Below, in pieces: positions 47,196 to 57,722 of a stretch of DNA of 64,000 nucleotides; within the stretch, counting starts at the first letter, position 1; every line of letters begins with the position of its first letter. The DNA is from Usnea hakonensis (taxonomy: Eukaryota; Ascomycota; Lecanoromycetes; Lecanorales; Parmeliaceae): contig BLJB01000007.1 in the NCBI GenBank assembly GCA_013423325.1, positions 62,001 through 126,000 of the forward strand, given 5' to 3'. A program made the translations under genes and the position numbers. Under the pieces are notes generated by a model. The model had not been told where the DNA came from. It worked only from the letters and a program-made list of their open reading frames with translations, and searched no databases.

Positions 47196-48265
47196 ATGTC
47201 CTCCCCTGAGTCAAACTCAAAACCCCATCATAATTGTCATCGTCATCATCATCACCATTCCCCGGCCCGATACTCAGGAAGTATAGACGCCATTGTATCT
47301 CAGATGGAGGGAGAAAAGAATCAGAACCAGCCCTTACCCCGTCCTCTCCTACCAAAGACGTCAAGCGCTTTGACAGCCCCCAGTCAAAACCCTCCTAAAC
47401 CTCAGTCGAGGAATTTGATGGTTGAAAGCGTTTGCCATGCTATGAGCGTGCACGGATCCCCTGAATCTCAATATTCCCCCAAGGCGACGACTTCAGGCCG
47501 TACTCCAGCAAGTGGGCCAGATCAAATGGCCGGTTCTCGGCCGATACGTCGGGCAAGTGAAATTAAAAACTTGAGTTGGGTCGAAAAGGCCACTGGAATC
47601 TCTGCTAGTTTATTTGGCGCCGTTGATATAGATCCCGAACTCCCCGCCGACGGAGCAAACGAGTTTGAGCGGGAGAGACTGTGTATAAAAGTTGGAGAGA
47701 CATTAGGAGAAGATCGCACATTAGTCACGATCTGGGAGATGGGCGACATTGAGCACAGCGATGCGGCAATGATCGTAAGAGTCAAGGACTTGGTATCATC
47801 TTTCCCTAGTCTAAACGAGAGTCACTGTACTGATTAGGGTAGCTTGGTGCAAGTGTTTCCGGAGACGAAGTCATTCTCGGCCATCCTTTTGTATCCGATC
47901 ATAGCCAAAGTATGGGCATCATAGACGATGACTCGCTCTGTGGCATCCTCGTGACTAATGAACGCCAGGCGCGAGGGGTAGTCAGGGTAGGTGATCTTGA
48001 GAATCTCACCACGCAAAGACAGAAAGGCCTGAAAGGATATGACGAAATTGTAGCTGACGGAAAATCATGGTGGACTTCTCGCGTCATCGTGGTCAAACGC
48101 GGTCAAGATGCTGTCATCGAAGGGAACGCAACGTTGCGTCTCTTCATGAGAGTAGAGCCAGGAACTGCTGAGAAGGTAGCTTTGGTGATAGCCGAAGATG
48201 CTTGGCTTTTTAGAAAGACAGTGACGCTACCGGCGTCCTCTAATTGGTATGACCACTTGACCTAG
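47196..48265 (+). CDS. unrecognised protein
   Basis: Three exons, 47196-47792, 47838-47909 and 47969-48265, with introns of 45 and 59 bp, all phase 0; 321 residues. The second intron has the branch GACTAATG before its GCCAG acceptor. ATG 47196 lies at a pyrimidine-to-coding boundary. The N-terminal 115 residues are disordered and include a His run (HRHHHHH) and Pro/Ser-rich sequence. The C-terminal 200 residues look folded, with motifs WVEKATGISASLFG, LVTIWEMGDI, VVRVGDL and KSWWTSRVIVV. I do not recognise the domain. No signal peptide or membrane span. Confidence in coding status comes from three frames joined by good splice sites. Confidence 0.65.
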
Positions 48266-48993
48266 GTAGCAGATTGGGCTTCACTTGGGGTAGAAGTATA
48301 GACTCTATCTATAGAGTTATCTATAGAGCATAGGGCGATAGCATATCAGACGGCAGAGTCTGCTCGAGACAGCTGGCGCAGAAAATGCCAGACCAAGATA
48401 GAGTAGAGCATTTAGAGCAGGAAGATATTGAGTCATTCTATCTCAAGCCAGCTAGCTACTCAGTGATCGAAAGAAGGCAAGAGTAAATTTTGGAGGCGGA
48501 ATAATACGGGTAAATAAAAATAAATTACTCTAGCGTGGCCACCTTTACTTTGACTCCGCCCCGAGAGCCAACTCTGAGACTACCTTAGCTCGTTTTATAT
48601 TTCCGCCCTCGCACTTGTGTGTGCCACATTCAGGGTTTTTCCCGCCTTCACGAGCGTGTTTCAGAGCATCTTAGTCTTAGCATGATACATGAAAAAAGAT
48701 GAATGATGATGGCACCTACCGACCTACTCGTGTTGGAGCTAATAAAAGATATTAGTACACCTTGCTTGTTACGACTTTACTATACAGTAAAGTATCTAGA
48801 GCAGACAAGATGTGGTGGAATTATGAATGACTGCCATATCATCCATCTTAACGACGACGACAAGGACGACGACCAGGGGCGCATACGTTTATTCAGTCTT
48901 CAGTCATTTCCAATTATCAATCTTTCTCTGCATCTTTCTTCGCAATAATCTCCTTCTATTAAAATTGCCGCCTCCTACTGCTTCTTACTCAAC
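48266..48993. other. intergenic, nothing recognised
   Basis: Between two same-strand genes. No motif-bearing frame; a pyrimidine-rich leader precedes 48994. Confidence 0.6.
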
Positions 48994-50535
48994 ATGTTGG
49001 GCACCGCTATGCTCGGTACGTCGCCGAAACACCTGGCCATCCCCATGTTTTGCGCAATACCAATCTTTGTCTTCATCCTCTTTGTTTTCCACTCGTCCAC
49101 TGCTTGGGGTCCATCTTTCACCAGCATAATCCCCAAACCATCGACTCCCTGGCCCTCAACCGCCCTCGCAGTAGACGATGCCAAAAGGTTGGCCGACCAA
49201 GATGACATCTTCGAAAGCAGCCTCGAAGGTGGTGCGAGGATCTGTCAAGCATGCATCTTGTCCAGCAGCGAGGACACCGCCCATCAGATGGGAGCGAATG
49301 CGGCTTACGAGCGATCGGTGAGGACGCACCTCAAGCATGCGGAAAAGTGGGGATACAAGAGCCATATTTCAAGAGAAGACATCAATGGGAAGGGCGAATG
49401 GGAGGTACTGATACGCCCTTCAAATCATATCCTCTCTGAATCACGGTCGGTGGAGGACTGACGGTGGTCAATGTAGGTGTTTGGGAAGCTAGTCTACCTA
49501 CAATCAATCATTGTTGGGGAATTGACCAAACCGATTGGCAAGCGAGCCGAATGGATTGTGTAAGCAGAGCAAGCTTCCTTTTAGCTGGCTGAATGAGAGG
49601 CTGATTTGTGATGCAGATGGTTCGACGCGGATACCATCATCCTTAATGAAAACATTCCCTGGTCCATCTTCCTACCTCCACAAAAAGATTTCGACGGAAT
49701 TCACTTTCTCGGCAACAAAGATTGGAACAGTTTTAATAGCGGTGTCTTCATGATGCGCATCAACCAGTGGAGCGTCAATTTACTTACCCAGGCCACCGCA
49801 CTCCCACTCCTAAGGCCCGACGTACATCTCGAATCTCCTCTACCCAAGAAGGAACAAGACGCAATGAGATGGGTGCTGGATCAGGAGGGCTACAAAGAAC
49901 ATGCGGTCTATCAGCCCCGGCTGTGGTATAATGCCTTCTCCCACGGGCCGGATCAGAAACCGGAGACAAAACCAGGAGATATGGTGATCCATTTCCCTGG
50001 CGTCGAGCACAAGGACCCACTCATGGGACATTGGCTGGATATTGTGGAGAACGAGCCTGAGAAGGTCAACGTACCGCTCTCCAACCTGACACTACACAAC
50101 GACATCAATGATTTTTGGACAAGCCTGAGAACCGCGAAGCTGGCTCTGCACAACGCGACTGAGTACTTGGAGGCAGACATTGTCGTGCAGGAGGTTTTCA
50201 AGGAGCATCGAGAGCTGGGCGATGGTTTGAAAGAGGCTTTCAAGAAGCTCGAGCGCTTGTTCTTCGAGGAACCGTTTCAGCAAAGGGAGTTGAAGAAAGC
50301 GACGCTCTTGGTTGATACTGCGCTGAGCAGAGCGTCCAAGGCCAAGTCGGCGAAAGTAAAAGAGGAGAAGCGGAAGCAGGAGGAGGAGAGGAAGAAGAAG
50401 CAGGAGGAGCAGGAGGAGAGGGGGAGGCACGAGGAGGAGAGGAAGACGAAGATGGAGGCAGAGGAGCGGAAAATCGAACAAGCACTAAAACGGAAAGAGC
50501 AAGAGGAGCAGCGAGCAAAGCAGGCCAAACGGTAG
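48994..50535 (+). CDS. Golgi-type glycosyltransferase, family GT34
   Basis: Three exons, 48994-49404, 49477-49559 and 49617-50535, with introns of 72 and 57 bp; 470 residues. A signal anchor at about residues 13-33 (HLAIPMFCAIPIFVFILFVF) indicates a type II membrane protein. The GT34 fold shows YERSVRTHLKHAEKWGY, then the metal-binding DxD motif EWIVWFDADT (Asp168/Asp170, formed across intron 2). It continues with GNKDWNSFNSGVFMMR, DQEGY, and HFPGVEHKD, as in yeast Mnn10/Mnn11 and fission-yeast galactosyltransferases. The role is elongation of mannan or galactomannan side chains. The last about 75 residues are an unusually charged Lys/Glu/Gln coiled coil, not typical of the catalytic family. 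The gene sits next to a second glycosyltransferase on the same strand. Confidence 0.88.
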
Positions 50536-51712
50536 CAGCAACAGCAATAATCTTCCCAGGGAGACGAGTAAAACAATGACTAACACCCGGGATGAGATAA
50601 AGGAGCATGCAAAGGTAGCAAAGAAGAGACACGGGGCTACGGTCCGCAGCACCACGGCGAGAAGGGATACGGGCGAACATGACACTACTGCTACAATTAC
50701 GACAGGAGCCTGAGGAATCGGGCCCCCTTTTTTCAGCACTCTACCGCCGTGCCGAAGAATCAGGCTTGTCACTATGCAAGAAAGTGGAGTTGTCTTGCCG
50801 TCATTCGACCAAGGCCAATGAGACGAGGATCTTGAATGCACGGAGTCTTACGGGTAGGTGCGCTGCGAATGTGGCCGCATACCGTGGCAATGTCTGCTAG
50901 ATGAAAGAGGAATACTGGAGCGTGGATCTGAGAAGTGTGTATCCCAGTAGAAGGACAGGATGCTGGATTTGGGGACTTTCAGATCGAACATGGAAATGAT
51001 CGGATCCTCATCCATCAATCCGTCTATCTCAACGACGAGAACGTTGTATCATCTAGAAGTGATTCAAGGCTAAAAGTATGGCGTCATTCATTGTTTCGTT
51101 TCATAACAATCCAAGGGAGATGAAACAATCTCTGATTGACCCCATACCTGGCGCTATATTAGAGCTACACTACCATACACAATGGAATCTTCGGTCCTCT
51201 CATAAAACACTCTTTTGTGACCACCAGTCCGTATCAGGATTTTTTTTTTCAGGCGAAAGCCCACGGGCCCGTCGGTCTACGTAGGGTAAATTGAGGTACA
51301 GGAGGGAACAGGCTGATAAATTAGCGAGGCGTTTCGCGACGGTTTCGCCGCTTTGCTTTGCCGCTTTGCCGCTCCAACCCCAGAGCTTCATCATACAAAG
51401 GCAGCATACTCCGTACCTGCGGCACGTCTGGCGCACTACACTTATAGAAATGGCACAGTGGACGTTTCATCGTCTAGCCGACGTTCTTGGTGGTGATGTT
51501 AAGAGCGGAGGGAGAATGGAGGGTGTTCTCTCTCGTTTTGGTTTTACTGTCTTTATACCCTTTTTTTTCCCACTTTTCACATACATGATGATGCTATGGC
51601 GACATAGTGGACAATATTTGAATACTCCTGTCCAGAACATAGATGCGTAAAGAAAAAGAAATTTCTCCTTGATAAAGCACAAAGAGTCATCATTATCGTA
51701 AACAGACGCGTT
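50536..51712. other. intergenic, nothing recognised
   Basis: Between the two glycosyltransferase genes. Frames of up to 119 codons (51291-51650) have no motif and are not called. Confidence 0.55.
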
Positions 51713-52972
51713 ATGCTGTCGCCGACATCACAGCGGCCTTGGCAACGCATTTATACTAACTGCGCCATTGTCGCCGTGACCATCATCATACTTTTCTCAA
51801 TCTACGACCTTCGCGATGGCAAAGGTGCCTCCATACTGTTGGGCGACAAGAACCGCATTACAAGGATAGCAACATACAACAATACAAGATCTACATCTTT
51901 ACCACCTCAAATACTAGAGAAGGGGCAAGATATTGTCAAATTGCCGACAGATAGTTCTTATCCATCTTCGAAAGCAACGACCTCAGCAAGCGACCTGGCC
52001 ATATCTTCTACTGCGTCATTACCTAAGGTGTCCAAAACAGCGTTCATCACTTTCCTCGGGGCCGACACCAACAGCAACCATGCTGAAGGTCACGAAATGA
52101 ACGTGGACAACGAGGACGCATATTTCGTAGGTGAGTTATAAAAATATGGCAACTTCAACTCTCTAGGCCGCTGATTTGATCAAGCCACCCGTGTTCTCGG
52201 CTATCAGCTCATGCACCAGCCCGAAACTCGATCAAACACATCTATCCCCTTCGTCGTGGTAGTCTCTGATAAAGTCTCCCACTCGAAGCGCGCGAGGCTT
52301 GAAAAGGATGGCGCAAAAGTCGTAGTAGTAGACAATATCAGCGACCCGCAATGGCTCACCACCATACAGCAGTACCAGGGCGTATTAACAAAACTACGAA
52401 TCTTCCAGCAGACCGAATACGAGAAAATGCTATACATGGACGCGGACATGTTCATCACGCGACGTATGGACTCCATCTTCGAGGACGAGGGCACAAGAAT
52501 CCAACAGCCCACAATCGCCAAAGATACCGTTCCGGAAACCGCGCCCTTACCATCTTCCTTCCTCCTAGCCGGCCAGCCCCAGCAAGTCTCCCGCGTGCAC
52601 TCATACCCGCCCGATCTCACCGCCTCCTGGATGTGCTCCGGCTTCATGGTCTTCCAGCCCTCCCAAGCCATCTTCTCCTACTACACCTCCATCGCGCTCC
52701 GACCCAATTCCTTCGACCCGCACTTCCCAGACCAAAATCTTCTAAACTACGCGCACCGGCGCGACGGCCCCATGCCGTGGACGAACGTCTACTACAAATG
52801 GACCACGACGTTTCCTACTATCAAGGAGTATGCGATGGGTGCGGCGACGTTGCATGAGAAGTATTGGGTGGAGTCGAATAGGGTGGAGGCGGAGGGGCAG
52901 GGGATGTTGGGGGAGATGTGGTTGAAGGTGAAGGGGGATATGGAGAGGTTTTATAGGGATTATAATGGGTGA
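51713..52972 (+). CDS. type II membrane glycosyltransferase, GT8-like
   Basis: Two exons, 51713-52130 and 52185-52972, with a 54-bp intron; 401 residues. A signal anchor lies at about residues 14-31 (NCAIVAVTIIILFSIYDL). The catalytic domain starts AFITFLGAD and has the DxD motif YMDAD at Asp225/Asp227, preceded by LTKLRIFQQTEYEK. It continues with WMCSGFMVFQPS and FPDQNLLNYA. This order matches fungal GT8 proteins of the glycogenin/GNT1 type. With a membrane anchor, a Golgi N-acetylglucosaminyl- or glucosyl-transferase is likelier than glycogenin itself. The C-terminus ends in a short charged helix. The intron acceptor is TCAAG. The exact donor sugar is not predictable from sequence. Confidence 0.82.
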
Positions 52973-53940
52973 AAGGCGGGAAGGGAGCTGCATGAGGAGA
53001 ATTCGGTTCAATCCTATCAGCATTTCGAAATCGGCTCCATATCAATCCCGACCTAACCAAACCCCCCTCTCCTCCTCTCCCTTCCCCCCCGCTTCCCAGA
53101 TCTCCAACTGCGCCAAATCCCCACACGCACCGCTCGCCAGATCAAATCCCTTATGAATATACCTCAAGATCTCCAGTGGGGAAGGAAGGGAGGGAGGGAG
53201 AAGTATTGCCAGAGAAAGAATTTTTTATTGATGCTGAATATGGATAGATAGATAGGTAATCAACCGGTTGGGCCAGAAGAAAAAAATCCAAGCTCGCGAG
53301 ATTCCGGTATTGGGGGGCTATAAAACCAATGCATAGATGCCCTATACTACAACAACTTTTCCCCACGCCCCTCCCCCCCCTACACCCTACACCGCCAACA
53401 CCCTCCACCCCCCCACCTCCAACTACCCATACCCTAACCCCCTCCACTCCCCATATTCCCCTCGTAGTACCTACTCCATAAACAGAGCACGCGTCATGCG
53501 AAAGAAAGAGTATACTCTTTAGAAATAAATGGGCTTATACAGACATACAGGGAAACGTCGTTGATTGATTGTTTGTTAGGGAGGGTTTGATGTGATGGTG
53601 ATGGTGGTGGTGGTGGTGGGGGGGGGGGGGGGGTAGAGGGGGGGGGGNNATTAGAAGAGGGGGGAGGAGAGGGGGGGGGGAAGGGGGAGGGGGGGAAGAA
53701 GAGGATATGAGGATATGATATGATTACATATGTTGTAGGGAGGGGAGGGTTCAACTTGCAGTGTACATTATCGGTTTTTGATTAGATGTTGGGATGATGC
53801 ACACACAGAAGCTACATAAACCAGATATAGAACATCCCATCTTCCTCTCATCCTTCACAACCCCCAACCAATAACCTCCCTCCTCCGACCCCCTGGTCCC
53901 AGCCATTCCTTCCCACCACTAGGTATCCCCTACAATGTCA
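52973..53940. other. intergenic, low-complexity
   Basis: C-rich and G-rich runs (53064-53095, 53360-53440, 53600-53700), no gene. It holds the 3' flanks of two convergent genes. Confidence 0.7.
53648..53649. other. two-base N placeholder (assembly join)
   Basis: NN directly after a poly-G run and followed by further G-rich sequence. Confidence 0.85.
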
Positions 53941-55748
53941 TCAAGTACGTATCAGCGTAGCCGATACAAGAGCCAGCGACGCCGCCCCACCACTAACGCA
54001 ATACGCTTCACCTTGCCGAAGATGCGAGTCAGCGGCGTTGAGATCCGGATTCCAGCGCTGGAATTGTGGGAATGTGATAGCGTAGGTGCTCTGGAGCAGG
54101 GTGCAAGAATCAGCTTTTGCGATGGTGTGGTAGGCGTAGCATTGTGGTGTGGTGCCTGTTCGTGGATTAATATTTTGTTAGGCGCAATTGATGATTCCTC
54201 CCGCTATGGAGAACGTACCTGTAGGTGTCGAAGCGGGAGCAGGGACATAAGTCGAGGAAAGGATTAAACTTATACCTATATTTATAGCGTTCTAGTCTAC
54301 TATTAGATTAACGTAGTAGAAGAAGCCCGGTACGAGGTTTATATAGATACTATTTACGTCTAGGTTAATAGCTTAAAAGAGGCTAAGGGCGATTATAGAG
54401 TTAAATATAATAAGATAGTAATCGTCTTCGGTTATAATTTAGTAGTATCTACCGTAATAGGAGGTCGTGCCTGAAGAGCGTTAGCAGGGATGTTAGATAG
54501 AGGAGGCGGGTTTGAAGCAAGGGGATTGATTCACCATGAGCGATTGGGCCAGGTGGTGCTATTGTTGCGCTGGCGTATAGAGCTGTTTTGGTTGGAGTCG
54601 CGCCTGCGATTGTAGTGCCCGTCCAAACGGTTCCTGGCTGGTTGATGCAGAGAGTTTGACCAGTGATGAGGTTTGAGCAGTAGCCGTTGATGGTCGGGTT
54701 CCATGATAGGAGCTGAGCGTAGGTGATGTTTGCATTGGCAGCGATACCGTAGCAAGTGTCGCTGGATTGAATGGTGTATGTTGGGCAAGTTTGGGGGAGA
54801 CAGAGTGATTGGCCGACTGAATGAAGGGTGTCAGTACGGAGTATTTCTGGGGAAGATGTCGGAAAAGATAGAATGTAGACCACATACCGACAAGGTTGGA
54901 GCAGTCAGGGAAGAGTTGATTCAGAACAATCAGGCCTCCAGTAGATACACTCTTGGACTTGGAGATTTTCACACAGTTATCGCGGCTGACCACATCGTAA
55001 GTGTTTCCGGAGATACAGGCGGTGGAGGTGGTATAATTGGTGGGTGCGAAGCCAATTATATCTGTCGGAGTCGCCTCAGGTGGCTGCACATCGATTGGAT
55101 GGTCTACTTGACAGGTCTTCTGGATCCTAGCCCACTCGCTAGCGATGGTATCGTCATAGTTGCTGAAACTGGTAGCTTGTAAAAGCTGCCCAAGGGCAAT
55201 GATGCAGGGAGAACAGACTTGCGCTTCCGGGAGGCTGGCCATCGACGTGTCTGAAGTGATGGACGATGTTAAGTTGGAAATATAATCTAGCACGTTTACC
55301 GACGTCAGACAATGTACGCACAATCCGCTCTCTGAGAGCACTTACTATTGCAATACTGCTCTGAACCGGGAGCTTTGAAACAGGTGAAGTTGTAAGAAGC
55401 AATCACCAAGTCGACAAAATATTGGGCTGGTAAACCCTGGAAAGGTTGTGGATCTGACTGGCATGATGAGACCACATTCGAGCGATAAGAGGCAAGGGAG
55501 GATGTGCAGCCGGCGGTGCAGAGAGAATCCAAGACAGTGTCGTTCATGGGGCCATAATAATCATCATAGGCGTTGGCTTGGAGCCATTGATCGCAGGTCA
55601 CAGGAGATTCCAAAGCACTGACACAGCCAGTTGAGAGTTCAACACTCGATTCGTTAGCTACGAAGCCGGTCTGCAGCACTTGAAAGTCTGCACGAATCAC
55701 TCTAGTACACAGCGCTCCGAGGAACCACAATCTCGTACGGCTAAACAT
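53941..55748 (-). CDS. secreted protein with three LysM modules
   Basis: Five exons: 55748-55346, 55250-54888, 54816-54535, 54275-54219, 54155-53941; 439 residues. A signal peptide (about 1-20) is followed by a Cys-containing N-terminal region (about 21-190) and three LysM modules: CISGNTYDVVSRDNC..., YTIQSSDTCYGIAANANITYAQLLSWNP and CYAYHTIAKADSCTLLQ...FQRWNP. LysM modules bind chitin or related glucans. Such proteins protect hyphae or suppress chitin-triggered immunity, and they often lie beside subgroup-C chitinase genes, as here. Intron 4 (54276-54534) is 259 bp and contains a RIP-scarred stretch that also covers most of exon 4. Without that splice, exon 3 reads into a stop at 54449 and the third LysM is lost, so a two-LysM product is a real alternative. 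Confidence 0.78.
54248..54467. other. RIP-scarred stretch, no CA and no TG
   Basis: 220 consecutive bases contain neither CA nor TG, while CG and TA are frequent. This is the expected outcome of exhaustive CpA-to-TpA mutation on both strands. It lies in intron 4 and exon 4 of the LysM gene. Too degraded to identify the original sequence. Confidence 0.85.
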
Positions 55749-57722
55749 GATGATGGGGAAATGAAGATTGAGTTTGTAGAGACCAATATATGAAGCTAGA
55801 CAGAGAGACACCAGGGCTCCGAACAGAAGAGCTAAAGACTATTTTTCCGTATAGATTGGGGGCGCAGAAGGGGATCGCGTGAGATTGCGTATCACAATTC
55901 GGAGAATAGGAAAGTACTTTTGGGCATGACACCAAGGAGACTTTAGCTCTCCGTAGCATCGTGGGACTAGTGCCGGAGATGATTGACGAAAATGGATATT
56001 TGACGGTTGGGAACAACGATCATGCAGGCGTGACGCAGTGTAGTTCAGCACGCATGAATCAAAGAAGACAACCGCGAGGAGACTGGTAACCTCGGAATCA
56101 CTCTTCCCGGACAGAATTGTATACTTTTAGTCAGGGATAATCGGGAAACCGCCGAAATCAAAAAGTCGGAAGAGTCCTGGCGGAGCAGGAATCGAGTGCA
56201 ACGCACGTCTCGGCCAGAATAAGCATGCCTTGAAAGAGGATTATTCATAGTCTTCCAATTCCATGGCTGGGTTTTAGGGTACCCGTCAACTTGACTGGTT
56301 TGCGAAGAGCTCTCTTTAGCTGTACAATAGCAAATTCTGATATCATACTGATATCGCGTCAATAAGTCTATCAATAGTGAAGACACTAGAATTATTTGAG
56401 GCCCGGCCTCTGTCCGACCAATCGCATCCCATTTCGTTTTTGGGAACTCAACACTTTTGTGCAAATGCAAGTCACCGTCTTAGGTTTCATCCAGCAAGTA
56501 CGGTACATAGAGACCATCGAGTTGAGTTACAATTGCAGCCTATCCTTGTGAACATCAGGCAGAGCACGCAGGTAACTCAAATTAATGACGTTAGTCGTTA
56601 ACCGAGTGAACGGGATATTCGTCGGCCATTCATCATTCACACCCGTAGTGTCGTGATGGCAAGCATTGGAATTTTCAAGCATTGTATGCATGCACATGTA
56701 TGTAAGAGTCTCGAATTAAACCCCTGGAAGCGAAGGCGATAGACTCGGAAGGTACATTTGCCGGGAAGGCTCCTTCCGCAGCCTTCGGCCGTAACATTCT
56801 TCTGCAAGAGGTTTCGGTAGGCTAGCTACCGTAATACGTAGCTTATCTGTTTTCAAAGCCACTGCACTCCCCGATTTATGTCTGCCACAATGGTGGGTGA
56901 GTGTGACGGGCGGTTGAGGAAGGATTTCCTTCTCTCTCCCTACGCATTTCTGGTCTTACAACCCTTCAAAGATCTGAGCGGTGTCACTGAACTATCTGGC
57001 TGCGGTAAGGTTGAATCACATCTTCTGACTGCAACAGGAGTGACGTCTGAGTATTCGGACCTTTTGTCTAAATGTGGAGAAGGGTTTCCAACCTGCTACA
57101 GCCAGACGGGTATAACGCATCCTCTCGGTAACATGACGGGGTTCAGCTTTCCAGCCTCAAGACCTTGATTACACGTAAATCAACATTGTGCTAGACTTTT
57201 GGAAATTCCTGCCGGGTTTTCACTTAGCTGAACGAATCAGAACGCACCTGCTGCATGAGACATCATTCAACCGATATTGAAAACGCACTGTGCTGCAGGT
57301 AGCCGAGCGTATGGCTCCACTTCCGGGCGCCTTGTCTCTAGAAGAGGGACTACGGCGCATTAAATCCTGGGGATCGTCATAATGATAGAAGATTAAGCGA
57401 GTCCGAATACTGCCGTAGTATCGTGAGCTGACAGGATTGGACCGCAAGCTTTGCCCCCTTTTCTGGAGCGTCTGCGCTTACCATGCCACGACAGTATGAC
57501 AGCATGGCGACACGACCACGGGGGGGGGCAGAACGACTGGATTTGGATACTTGGTATCCTGCGAATGACCATGCTCCCGTCACTTTAGGACTTTATTTCC
57601 TGTTTGCACTCTCCTTGTCGAATTAGCTTTCTTCTGACGACCTTGCAAGCTATTACTTTTGCTCAATCTTCTTGCTTTGACCCAAAGTCTTTCAAGATCT
57701 GACTCGTTGCTCTTGAACCAGA
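55749..57722. promoter_or_regulatory. divergent region between LysM gene and chitinase
   Basis: Nearly 2 kb with no supported gene. It presumably carries both promoters and could allow co-expression of the two chitin-related genes. No specific factor site can be named with confidence. Confidence 0.5.

Noticed and set aside
53935..54267. 110-codon plus-strand ORF
   Set aside because: Antisense to exons 4-5 of the LysM gene; the minus strand encodes a clear third LysM.
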